A DNA stretch of 5,774 nucleotides from Fidelibacterota bacterium TMED108 (GCA_002172545.1 NHFJ01000034.1:31715-37488), one strand, 5' to 3'; counted from the stretch's first letter, positions 1 to 4,947 are shown. Notes: generated from the letters alone by a model not told the origin. Translations and numbers: made by a program.

Positions 1-13
1 GAAGCAAGTGAAT

Positions 14-34
14 ATCGTTCTAGGTTTAAACGAT
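14..34. repeat. Inverted repeat ATCGTT-N9-AACGAT upstream of the propeller gene
   Basis: ATCGTT (14-19) and AACGAT (29-34) are perfect inverted 6-mers separated by 9 nt, just upstream of the expected -35 region of the gene starting at 70. It could be an operator. A 6-bp repeat in AT-rich DNA can also arise by chance, so this is only a candidate. Confidence 0.25.
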
Positions 35-57
35 TAAATCTCTACTTCTAGTTTGGC

Positions 58-63
58 TAGACT
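58..63 (+). promoter_or_regulatory. -10 box TAGACT placed for leaderless transcription of the propeller gene
   Basis: TAGACT fits the TANNNT -10 pattern and ends exactly 6 nt before the ATG at 70, so the predicted start site is the A of the ATG. There is no Shine-Dalgarno sequence before this ATG. No convincing -35 is visible at the proper distance. The same 6-nt spacing recurs before two other genes in the window, which raises confidence. Confidence 0.5.
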
Positions 64-69
64 ATAGAC

Positions 70-1386
70 ATGACTGCGATAGACAGCGCTAAAAACATCA
101 GTGGATATTGGCCTTCTCACTGGCCTGCAGAATCTGGCGGACCGAGAAGGCAAAAAATTACTTCTTCCGCAGGTCTAAATTTACAAACTGGAGAAACATT
201 AGATTCAACTGTTCGAGAAACAGATGGTTGGGCAGTGATGACTATCCAAAGAAATCCTGGTGAAATGTATTTACTTTGTGGTGCAGCGCTAGGCCCAAAT
301 GAATCCCCTCCAACGTTTAGATCACATGATTCCCATGGGTGGGTTGAACGAGTTGACCCCATCAGCCTCCAAACAATTACTAGATCTATAGACTTACCAA
401 GCGGAGGCTGGCTTTGGTGCGGTGCACTCGTTGCTCATGCTAATGGTGACATCTATGCAGTTAACGGCAACTATATTTTTAGACTTGATTCCAAATGTAA
501 TGTCATTACGCAAAAGGAACTTTCTTTTGATGGCCCCTTTAATGGATTATTAGTAATGGCCGACGGTAATTTAGTAACCAGAAATTTAGGCTTTAGAGAA
601 AATGACCAAGCATATTTTATTGTACTTGACCCCGAGAATTTAGAAGAAGTAAGTGAACCACTTATCCTGAATCAGCGATGTATGGGCCGATTTTCTTCGG
701 ATAGGTCCAGTAGCGGAGAATTTATCTATACAACAACTGATACAGATGTTCTCCGTTTGAAGTATCTTAATAATTCTTTAACTATTGATCATTGGAAACG
801 TTCATATGAGATACAAGGAGAAGTTCAATCAGATGCCTGGGATACCACAATTGGTGACGATCGAATATGGCTTATGGATATGGGTCGGCCACCAGGGTGG
901 ATGACTCCAGGAAAAGCAGCACAGCGAGCTTTTGGCTTTTCCATAAATGATGAGAACGAACAGATAATTTTAGATAATCATCGTTTGCCATACGCATGGA
1001 ATCCTGGACCTCCTCTTTTTGACCCAATTCGTAAAATACTCGTCCATTACGACTCAATCAATGGAGGAATTGTCGGTCATATTTGCGCAACGAATAGTCA
1101 ACCTCAAATGATTTGGAGATTTGAAGCGAATAATTATTTACAAATGATGGCCTTCTCTGATACCGGAGAATTGATTGTTGAGAATGCAGAGTTACCACCA
1201 CACTTTGGAGGAGATGTCCTAAAAGCAGAAGCTGTTGTTCTTAATATTGAAACAGGGGAAGAGTTAGGCAAAGCAAATACTGGTTCCCCTTCACTCGGCA
1301 TGTTTAGTTCGCCTGGGTTTTCTCGTGATTTTTATATAGCTTCGTTACTTGGTTCGATAGCAAGAGTTTTTGTTAGAGAAGAATAA
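70..1386 (+). CDS. Beta-propeller-like protein of unknown function, probably cytoplasmic
   Basis: The 438-aa protein is not assignable to a named family from sequence alone. Its pattern suggests a beta-propeller. Blade-like strand pairs with turn motifs recur at about residues 118-140 (AHANGDIYAVNGNYIFRLD), 158-173 (ADGNLVTRN), 254-272 (SDAWD..IGDDRIWLMD), 358-372 (FSDTGELIVEN) and 390-400 (VLNIETGEELG). These resemble SMP-30/NHL or PQQ-type blades. No signal peptide, lipobox or membrane segment is visible, so a cytoplasmic location is inferred. The start is ATG 70, with no Shine-Dalgarno but a TANNNT box 6 nt upstream, which suggests a leaderless mRNA. It ends 1 nt from the convergent secreted-protein gene. 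Tryptophan- and glycine-rich stretches such as GGWLWCG (112-118) may line a ligand pocket. A binding or lactonase-like role is possible but unproven. Confidence 0.8.
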   Translation: MTAIDSAKNISGYWPSHWPAESGGPRRQKITSSAGLNLQTGETLDSTVRETDGWAVMTIQRNPGEMYLLCGAALGPNESPPTFRSHDSHGWVERVDPISLQTITRSIDLPSGGWLWCGALVAHANGDIYAVNGNYIFRLDSKCNVITQKELSFDGPFNGLLVMADGNLVTRNLGFRENDQAYFIVLDPENLEEVSEPLILNQRCMGRFSSDRSSSGEFIYTTTDTDVLRLKYLNNSLTIDHWKRSYEIQGEVQSDAWDTTIGDDRIWLMDMGRPPGWMTPGKAAQRAFGFSINDENEQIILDNHRLPYAWNPGPPLFDPIRKILVHYDSINGGIVGHICATNSQPQMIWRFEANNYLQMMAFSDTGELIVENAELPPHFGGDVLKAEAVVLNIETGEELGKANTGSPSLGMFSSPGFSRDFYIASLLGSIARVFVREE

Positions 1387-1387
1387 G

Positions 1388-1714
1388 TTATCGACCATTA
1401 AGCATGTAGTACGTTGTGCCATCTTCAGAAATATGTTCGTGGTAGGGGAATGGGATGTTACCAGGATCATCTAAATTCATTCCAGCAGCTATAGCTGCTT
1501 CCATAGCTGCTTCAGGAGTTAGGTAAACAGTCCCTTCACAACCATCCATGTTTACATAATCTCCATCTCCAAAACTATCGTCTTGATTATCGGTAACAGG
1601 TGTCTCAACTATCTCTTCAGGAACGTCTTGTTCTTGGGCAGACAGGACACCTCCGATAGAGAGAGAAAACAAAGCCATGATGCACGCCAGACCGAACGTA
1701 ACTAATAGTCGCAT
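1388..1714 (-). CDS. Small secreted acidic protein of unknown function
   Basis: This 108-aa protein has a clear N-terminal signal peptide: a short basic start (MR), a hydrophobic core at about residues 3-24, and probable cleavage after SA (residue 26). The predicted mature part of about 82 residues is strongly acidic at its start (about 27-56, rich in E, D, Q, V and T). It is followed by a compact segment with a single cysteine (DGCEG), an alanine-rich helix (PEAAMEAAIAAG) and a tail, YHEHISEDGTTYYMLNGR, that looks like a small beta-hairpin. The Cys near the signal core (LAC, residues 9-11) is too early and poorly matched for a lipobox, so this is probably not a lipoprotein. It has its own strong promoter with the transcription start predicted at the ATG. 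I do not recognise a family; an exported, perhaps surface or periplasmic, role is inferred from the signal peptide only. Confidence 0.8.
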   Translation of the reverse strand: MRLLVTFGLACIMALFSLSIGGVLSAQEQDVPEEIVETPVTDNQDDSFGDGDYVNMDGCEGTVYLTPEAAMEAAIAAGMNLDDPGNIPFPYHEHISEDGTTYYMLNGR

Positions 1715-1720
1715 ACTGCA

Positions 1721-1749
1721 ACTATAAATTCTTCATCTTCTGTTTGCAA
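1721..1749 (-). promoter_or_regulatory. Sigma70-type leaderless promoter of the secreted-protein gene
   Basis: On the minus strand, TTGCAA (1744-1749) is followed by a 17-nt spacer and TATAGT (1721-1726). The -10 box ends 6 nt before the ATG at 1714, so the predicted +1 is the A of the start codon. No Shine-Dalgarno sequence lies before the ATG. Both hexamers and the spacing are good, making this one of the two best promoters in the window. Confidence 0.7.
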
Positions 1750-1777
1750 AGGTCTCTTTCTAAGGGCCTACGAATTT

Positions 1778-1903
1778 CTACCAGCCAAAGTATGTTCTGA
1801 TAAATTCACGCTCTACCCCATCACTCATAGTCCTGTGACCGGAGTATTTTAAATAATTACTTCTTTGCCATTTTTCTTTGAAGATGTTCAGTAAAATTCT
1901 CAT
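1778..1903 (-). CDS. Candidate 41-aa small basic protein
   Basis: This short ORF starts at ATG 1903 and stops at TAG 1778-1780. GGAG (minus strand, 1909-1912) lies 5 nt before the ATG, a near-ideal Shine-Dalgarno placement. The protein begins MRILLNIFKEKWQRSNYLKY and ends EREFIRTYFGW. It has 8 Lys/Arg against 4 Asp/Glu and two tryptophans, and lacks the low-complexity look of a chance reading of AT-rich DNA. There is no signal peptide or membrane helix; the hydrophobic run at residues 3-8 is too short. It lies 63 nt upstream of the secreted-protein gene on the same strand and fills most of an otherwise empty gap. It may be a genuine small protein or the end of a decayed gene. I do not recognise a family. 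Confidence 0.5.
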   Translation of the reverse strand: MRILLNIFKEKWQRSNYLKYSGHRTMSDGVEREFIRTYFGW

Positions 1904-1908
1904 ATTAT

Positions 1909-1912
1909 CTCC
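1909..1912 (-). promoter_or_regulatory. Ribosome binding site GGAG of the 41-aa ORF
   Basis: The minus strand reads GGGAGATAAT and then ATG, giving a 5-nt spacer between GGAG and the start codon. This is the main evidence that the short ORF at 1778-1903 is translated and that ATG 1903 is its start. Confidence 0.5.
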
Positions 1913-1999
1913 CGCATATACGCATATTTGTTAATTAATTAATTTCAGGATAATGCTTGTTTGTTTCTGTTTTTTTACAGGAAAGTTAACTTAGGAAGT

Positions 2000-2033
2000 T
2001 AAAGAATCTACCTTTTATTATTCAGATTCTTTA
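2000..2033. repeat. Perfect 10-bp inverted repeat over the PPOX gene promoter
   Basis: TAAAGAATCT (2000-2009) and AGATTCTTTA (2024-2033) are exact reverse complements separated by 14 nt. The right arm ends 4 nt before the TATAGT -10 box at 2038, so the repeat covers the -35 and spacer region of the gene starting at 2050. That position suits a repressor or activator site. Because the predicted transcript starts at 2050, the repeat would not be in the mRNA, which argues against a riboregulator or attenuator. The regulator is unknown. Confidence 0.5.
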
Positions 2034-2037
2034 TAGC

Positions 2038-2043
2038 TATAGT
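2038..2043 (+). promoter_or_regulatory. -10 box TATAGT placed for leaderless transcription of the PPOX gene
   Basis: TATAGT ends 6 nt before the ATG at 2050, predicting transcription from the A of the start codon. No Shine-Dalgarno sequence precedes this ATG. The -35 position (TTATTA, 2015-2020, 17-nt spacing) is weak and lies between the arms of the 10-bp inverted repeat, which fits an activator-dependent or repressed promoter. Confidence 0.6.
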
Positions 2044-2049
2044 TTTAAT

Positions 2050-2496
2050 ATGGTGTCACTCCCGGATGTACAAAGTTTTCTTAATAGTGAAAATGGGCTT
2101 GCGACAGTAAGCACAATACAAATTGACGGCGGGATTCTATCGAGCGTCGTTAATTGCGGTGTCGTCACTCACCCCCGCACAAAAGACTTATGTGTTGCTT
2201 TTGTTTCAGTTGGAGAAGCTGCGAGATTAAAACATATTCAGCGTGGATCAAAGGTCACTATCTCCATCCGAAGAGGGTGGAAATGGGTTTCAGTCACAGG
2301 TAACGCAGCGCTTTTTGGGCCAGAAAACATTTCAAATAGTTTAAGTGCTGAATCGTTAAGGCTTCTTTTACGTGATGTCTTTGTTGCAGCTGGGGGAAAG
2401 CACGACAATTTTGAAGAATATGACCAAGTTATGGCATCGGAGAAAAGAGTTGTTGTGTGTATAGAAATTGAACGCATTCTAGGAAACAGCAATTAA
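2050..2496 (+). CDS. PPOX-class (F420/flavin) split-barrel oxidoreductase-like protein
   Basis: The 148-aa protein matches, from memory, the short F420-associated class of pyridoxamine-5'-phosphate-oxidase-like proteins over its whole length. It shows an N-terminal helix (LPDVQSFL), first strands of the barrel (LATVSTIQIDGGILSSVVNCGVV), a second set (KDLCVAFVSVGEAARLKHIQRGSKVTISIR), the family-like GWKWVSVTGNAALFGPE block at about residues 76-92, and the C-terminal AAGGKHDNFEEYDQVMASEKRVVV segment. Members are small dimeric split-barrel proteins that bind F420 or FMN and reduce, or simply bind, small substrates; the substrate here cannot be told. The gene stands alone, with a leaderless-type start and an inverted repeat in its promoter. 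The cofactor is inferred from family resemblance; heme or FMN binding remains possible. Confidence 0.85.
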   Translation: MVSLPDVQSFLNSENGLATVSTIQIDGGILSSVVNCGVVTHPRTKDLCVAFVSVGEAARLKHIQRGSKVTISIRRGWKWVSVTGNAALFGPENISNSLSAESLRLLLRDVFVAAGGKHDNFEEYDQVMASEKRVVVCIEIERILGNSN

Positions 2497-2536
2497 AAAA
2501 TTATTAAATTTTCTAGCAATTCAAAAGTTAAATCAT

Positions 2537-2559
2537 GTCTTTTAAATTTACGAAAAGAC
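2537..2559. terminator. Weak hairpin between convergent genes, possible terminator
   Basis: GTCTTTT (2537-2543) and AAAAGAC (2553-2559) form a 7-bp stem with a 9-nt loop, in the 110-nt AT-rich gap between the convergent PPOX gene and the small barrel gene. On the plus strand it is followed by a T-rich but interrupted tail (TTTGTTGCTTCTT). The stem has only two G-C pairs, so it is a weak intrinsic terminator at best. Confidence 0.3.
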
Positions 2560-2606
2560 TTTGTTGCTTCTTCCCGTTTTCAAAAAGTATATTTAAATTT
2601 TTTAAA

Positions 2607-2867
2607 CTAGGGTGCTAAAGCGGTGAGCTGGTAAAGAGTTACACCGCTTTGAATAGATTTGGTTCTTTCAGCAAATTCCGGAGTGCCCATAAAAGCTCCC
2701 ATAGCTTCCATATCAACGCCATATGCGATTATAGATACTTTATTATTATCTATGGGCCCACTTTCCATTGATGTCGAAAATTTTTCTCTCTCGCCAGCGT
2801 CTTCATCAAAGATTTTTCGCCACGAATCGTAGTCAGATACGCCATCAATAATGATTAATAAATCCAA
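2607..2867 (-). CDS. Small dimeric alpha/beta-barrel-like protein (ABM/cyclase-like fold), TTG start
   Basis: This 86-aa protein has the layout of single-domain ferredoxin-like (dimeric alpha/beta barrel) proteins: strand 1 (MDLLIIIDGV), a helix with the typical DYDSWRKIFDEDAGEREKF pattern, a strand (KVSIIAYGVD), a helix (MEAMGAFMGTPEFAERTKSI) and a last strand (VTLYQLTAL). Proteins of this type act as small-molecule monooxygenases, isomerases or ligand binders, but no catalytic residue can be identified here. The start is TTG 2867, chosen because AAAGAGGA lies just upstream. It follows the DUF3303-type gene by 29 nt on the same strand, so the two are probably cotranscribed. That neighbour may have the same overall fold, so the two may work together or form a heterodimer (inference). 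Confidence 0.7.
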   Translation of the reverse strand: MDLLIIIDGVSDYDSWRKIFDEDAGEREKFSTSMESGPIDNNKVSIIAYGVDMEAMGAFMGTPEFAERTKSIQSGVTLYQLTALAP

Positions 2868-2870
2868 TTT

Positions 2871-2878
2871 TCCTCTTT
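2871..2878 (-). promoter_or_regulatory. Ribosome binding site AAAGAGGA fixing a TTG start
   Basis: The minus strand reads AAAGAGGA, then AAA, then TTG GAT. The frame stays open upstream, overlapping the end of the preceding gene, but this strong Shine-Dalgarno sequence selects the TTG at 2867. Confidence 0.65.
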
Positions 2879-2896
2879 CAAAAGTATTGCAAGTTG

Positions 2897-3193
2897 TTAT
2901 TGCATGAAGTGTTTTTGTATCGCTTCTCGGGCAGGGACATCTGTAACTACTGGTTTAGCACTCATATCGCAGACTTCAGCCCAAGCGAGTTGAAATTGAT
3001 TACATTTAGAGAAGTCGTCCGTTTCAACAATCATTGTTCCTGTGCCGTCTCCAAGGCAATGCCATCTTCCAATAAGGTTGACGTCGTTGTCATTTAGCAA
3101 AGACTCAAGCTGCTCTTGAGTAAAACTGCCGAAAGCTCGCAAAGAATCTCCTCGACTACCCTCAAAAACTTTATAATCAATTTGAAATAACAT
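2897..3193 (-). CDS. DUF3303-type small protein
   Basis: The 98-aa protein resembles DUF3303 domain proteins. It starts MLFQIDYKVFEG, has the GRWHCLGDGTGTMIVETDD block at about residues 42-60 (the recognisable family core), then the W-containing helix FQLAWAEVCDM and the closing strand KPVVTDVPAREAI. The family is about 90 aa, so this copy is full length. DUF3303 proteins have a ferredoxin-like fold and no established reaction. AAAGGAG lies 5 nt before the ATG, an excellent Shine-Dalgarno sequence, so the mRNA has a leader, unlike three other genes in the window. It is the first gene of a probable two-gene operon with the small barrel protein downstream, and is divergent from the SDR gene across about 180 nt. 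Confidence 0.75.
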   Translation of the reverse strand: MLFQIDYKVFEGSRGDSLRAFGSFTQEQLESLLNDNDVNLIGRWHCLGDGTGTMIVETDDFSKCNQFQLAWAEVCDMSAKPVVTDVPAREAIQKHFMQ

Positions 3194-3231
3194 TTCTGCT
3201 CCTTTGGTTATTTCATAAACTTTAACTTAGC

Positions 3232-3256
3232 TAGATAGGCAAAGATGTATCTATCT
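3232..3256. repeat. Short inverted repeat in the divergent DUF3303/SDR control region
   Basis: Two overlapping 6-bp inverted pairs lie in the intergenic region: TAGATA (3232-3237) with TATCTA (3248-3253), and AGATAG (3233-3238) with CTATCT (3251-3256). It sits 38-63 nt upstream of the DUF3303-type start. It may be an operator, but the arms are short and AT-rich. No convincing -35/-10 pair was found in 3194-3374 for either gene. Confidence 0.25.
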
Positions 3257-3360
3257 GCTGAGTTAATACAGCATTCATAATCATGGATTTTTGATTACAT
3301 AGACGGCTACTTCTTCTTTTCATCATCAATTATTGTGGAAAGCGTCTAGGGTTAAAAAAG

Positions 3361-3367
3361 AAAGGGA
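3361..3367 (+). promoter_or_regulatory. Ribosome binding site AAAGGGA fixing the SDR GTG start
   Basis: AAAGGGA is followed by a 7-nt spacer and GTG 3375. The longer in-frame reading from TTG 3333 would place this site inside the coding region and add a 14-residue tail that is not typical of the family, so GTG 3375 is preferred. Confidence 0.65.
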
Positions 3368-3374
3368 ATACACA

Positions 3375-4109
3375 GTGGGAAAACTTGATGGAAAAATAAT
3401 AATCATAACCGGTGGAGCTAAAGGTCAAGGAGCCGCTGAAGTTCGGCTTGCAACAAAGCTCGGTGCTCAAGTCATAGTTACCGATATCCTCGATGACGAA
3501 GGACAAAGTCTCGCTGATGAAACCGGAAATACATACGTGAATTTAGATGTAACTTCCCCTGAGCAATGGTCCAATGTCGCTCAAAAGACTATTAAAAAAT
3601 TTGGACGGATAGATGGACTAGTCAACAATGCTGGAATTGATCAACAAGACCACGAAGGAGTTATTGATTGCTCTCCTGAACTTTTTAGAAAAATTGTTGA
3701 AGTGAACCATGTCGGAACTTTTTTAGGAATGTCTGCCGTCGCTCCGTCAATGGTTGCCCAACAAGCGGGAAGTATTGTCAATATTTCATCTGTTGCAGGA
3801 ATGCGAGGTTACACCGCTATTGCTTATGTCTCAAGCAAATGGGCAGTGCGAGGAATGACCAAGACAGCTGCGAGCGAGTTAGGAAAATCAAATATAAGGG
3901 TTAATTCTATACACCCGGGGGCGATAGAGACAGATATGCTTTTTGATCTAGGTGAGGACTCAATAAATCGCCTAGTTTCTAAAGTGCCTATGAAACGATC
4001 AGGTACTCCAGATGAAGTTGGAGAAGCGGTGATGTTTCTCCTTAGTGATGAATCAAGTTATATTTCTGGCGCTGAAATTACTGTAGATGGGGCCTTAATC
4101 ACGCGTTAA
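3375..4109 (+). CDS. NAD-type short-chain dehydrogenase/reductase (3-alpha/20-beta-HSD-like)
   Basis: This 244-aa classical SDR carries all the diagnostic motifs: the nucleotide-binding TGGAKGQG at residues 12-19, Asp37 at the end of beta-2 (VIVTD), which favours NAD(H) over NADP(H), LDVTSPEQW at 57-65, NNAG at 84-87, the tetrad Asn111, Ser138, Tyr151 and Lys155 (YVSSK), and the C-terminal LLSDESSYISGAEITVDGA. The wording DILDDEG, LDVT..QW, RVNSIHPG and SDESSY..GAE resembles actinobacterial 3-alpha(or 20-beta)-hydroxysteroid dehydrogenases. The true substrate, whether a steroid or another secondary alcohol, cannot be read from sequence. An in-frame TTG at 3333 would extend it by 14 residues, but GTG 3375 has AAAGGGA 7 nt upstream and gives the usual MGKLDGK family start. 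It converges on the peroxiredoxin gene 41 nt away, with no clear terminator between them. Confidence 0.92.
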   Translation: MGKLDGKIIIITGGAKGQGAAEVRLATKLGAQVIVTDILDDEGQSLADETGNTYVNLDVTSPEQWSNVAQKTIKKFGRIDGLVNNAGIDQQDHEGVIDCSPELFRKIVEVNHVGTFLGMSAVAPSMVAQQAGSIVNISSVAGMRGYTAIAYVSSKWAVRGMTKTAASELGKSNIRVNSIHPGAIETDMLFDLGEDSINRLVSKVPMKRSGTPDEVGEAVMFLLSDESSYISGAEITVDGALITR

Positions 4110-4150
4110 AACCTTTAAATTATCGGAAAAGACTAGGTAAGTTAACGTCT

Positions 4151-4789
4151 CTACGTGCTCGAAGGATCTTTCGTTACCCGTAGATATGGGCGGACTTCAT
4201 TCCAACCATCAGGGAAAATTTCAGCGGCTTCTTCATTAGACAATCCAGGAGAAATGATAACGTCCTCGCCTTGCTGCCAATTTACTGGAGTTGCAACTTT
4301 ATTTGAATCAGTCAACTGCATTGAATCAATAACTCGAAGTATTTCATTAAAGTTTCTACCTGTACTCGCTGGGTAAGTCAGTGTCAGGCGAACTTTATTG
4401 TTTGTATCGACTATAAAAACGGAACGGACAGTAAGCGTATCATTTGCATTTGGATGAATCATCCCATACAACGAAGCCACTTTCTTATCTGGATCACCGA
4501 TTATGGGAAAGTTCACAGTCGTTGATTGTGTTTCTTCAATGTCGCCAATCCAAGATTTATGGTCTTCAACGCTGTCTACTGAAACAGCGATAGCTTTAAC
4601 GTTTCGCGTTTTGAACTCCTCGGCTAACACTGCTGTATACCCAAGTTCTGTAGTACATACTGGAGTGAAGTCTTTAGGATGTGAAAAGAAAACTGCCCAA
4701 GAATCTTTTTTCCAATCATAGAAATCTATTGACCCATGTGTAGTTTCCGCTTCGAAATTGGGGGCCAAATCACCTAGTTGTAATGTCAT
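4151..4789 (-). CDS. 1-Cys peroxiredoxin (Prx6 type)
   Basis: This 212-aa thiol peroxidase reduces hydrogen peroxide, organic peroxides or peroxynitrite. The active-site block SHPKDFTPVCTTELG (residues 36-50) is the Prx6 signature, with peroxidatic Cys45 and Thr42/Pro43. Arg122 is the likely catalytic arginine. Cys45 is the only cysteine in the protein, so no resolving cysteine exists and an external thiol must reduce the sulfenic acid. The C-terminal extension (TPVNWQQGEDVIISP and onward) and the length match Prx6 proteins. No signal peptide is present, so it is cytoplasmic. AAAGGA (4796-4801) lies 6 nt before the ATG. A near-consensus promoter with a palindrome over its -10 box lies upstream, and a Fur-family regulator is encoded next to it on the same strand, suggesting regulated expression. 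Confidence 0.95.
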   Translation of the reverse strand: MTLQLGDLAPNFEAETTHGSIDFYDWKKDSWAVFFSHPKDFTPVCTTELGYTAVLAEEFKTRNVKAIAVSVDSVEDHKSWIGDIEETQSTTVNFPIIGDPDKKVASLYGMIHPNANDTLTVRSVFIVDTNNKVRLTLTYPASTGRNFNEILRVIDSMQLTDSNKVATPVNWQQGEDVIISPGLSNEEAAEIFPDGWNEVRPYLRVTKDPSST

Positions 4790-4816
4790 AAGAGTTCCTT
4801 TCTCTAGTAATCAGAT

Positions 4817-4829
4817 AATCGTTACGATT
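4817..4829. promoter_or_regulatory. Operator-like palindrome AATCGT-T-ACGATT on the peroxiredoxin promoter
   Basis: AATCGT (4817-4822) and ACGATT (4824-4829) are perfect inverted 6-mers around a single central base. The palindrome covers about -9 to +4 of the predicted promoter, where a bound repressor would block RNA polymerase. The 6-1-6 form with flanking ATAAT/ATTAT resembles Fur-superfamily boxes, and the TCGT/ACGA arms recall the Bacillus Zur box. The Fur-family gene just upstream is the obvious candidate regulator. The binding partner is inferred. Confidence 0.55.
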
Positions 4830-4855
4830 GTAATTATATGGAAATAGATAGTCAA
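4827..4855 (-). promoter_or_regulatory. Strong sigma70-type promoter of the peroxiredoxin gene
   Basis: On the minus strand TTGACT (4850-4855) is followed by a 17-nt spacer and TACAAT (4827-4832). The predicted +1 is near 4820, giving a leader of about 31 nt that contains the AAAGGA ribosome binding site. Both hexamers are one mismatch from consensus. Confidence 0.75.
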
Positions 4856-4947
4856 AAGTACATTTGTTGATTCGAGCCGTTGAACAGCAGTTACCTTAAA
4901 AATTGGGGTACTTTGATTTTGCTAATGCTTATCGATCTTGTACAGAT

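Larger units (their letters stand above)
1715..2049. other. 335-nt region between the secreted-protein gene and the PPOX gene
   Basis: The region contains the leaderless promoter of the secreted-protein gene (1721-1749), the 41-codon ORF (1778-1903), and an AT-rich divergent control segment (1904-2049). The control segment carries a near-perfect 8-bp tandem repeat (CGCATATA/CGCATATT, 1913-1928), a TTAA-repeat tract (1931-1944), a T-run (about 1970-1977), two direct copies of AAGTTAA (1983-1989 and 1996-2002), and a 10-bp inverted repeat (2000-2033) overlapping the PPOX promoter. No RNA gene was recognised. Confidence 0.6.

Noticed and set aside
117..1057. Two minus-strand ORFs of 81 and 61 codons
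   Set aside because: Both lie antisense in the propeller-like gene and have no ribosome binding site or family pattern that I can recognise.
1484..1513. A 16-bp perfect palindrome (AGCAGCTATAGCTGCT) followed by a direct repeat of TAGCTGCTTC
   Set aside because: It lies inside the secreted-protein gene and is explained by the repeated alanine-rich coding pattern EAAMEAAIAAG with the same codons used twice.
1414..1714. Lipoprotein reading of the secreted protein using the Cys at residue 11
   Set aside because: The cysteine lies within the hydrophobic core and the residues before it (GLA) fit a lipobox poorly; ordinary signal peptidase cleavage after residue 26 fits better.
2238..2492. Minus-strand 84-codon ORF
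   Set aside because: It lies wholly antisense within the PPOX-class gene, whose full-length family match is convincing.
2894..3097. Plus-strand 67-codon ORF
   Set aside because: It is antisense to the DUF3303-type gene, which has a strong ribosome binding site and a recognisable family pattern. The antisense peptide has no family pattern.
3229..3285. A minus-strand 17-codon ORF upstream of the DUF3303-type gene as a possible leader peptide
   Set aside because: No ribosome binding site, no run of regulatory codons and no terminator-antiterminator pair follow it.
4155..4721. Two plus-strand ORFs of 72-73 codons
   Set aside because: Both are antisense shadows of the peroxiredoxin gene.
4861..4947. 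Possible terminator after the Fur-family gene (TACC/GGTA with an A/T run)
   Set aside because: The stem is only 4 bp and is not followed by a proper T-run in the direction of transcription.
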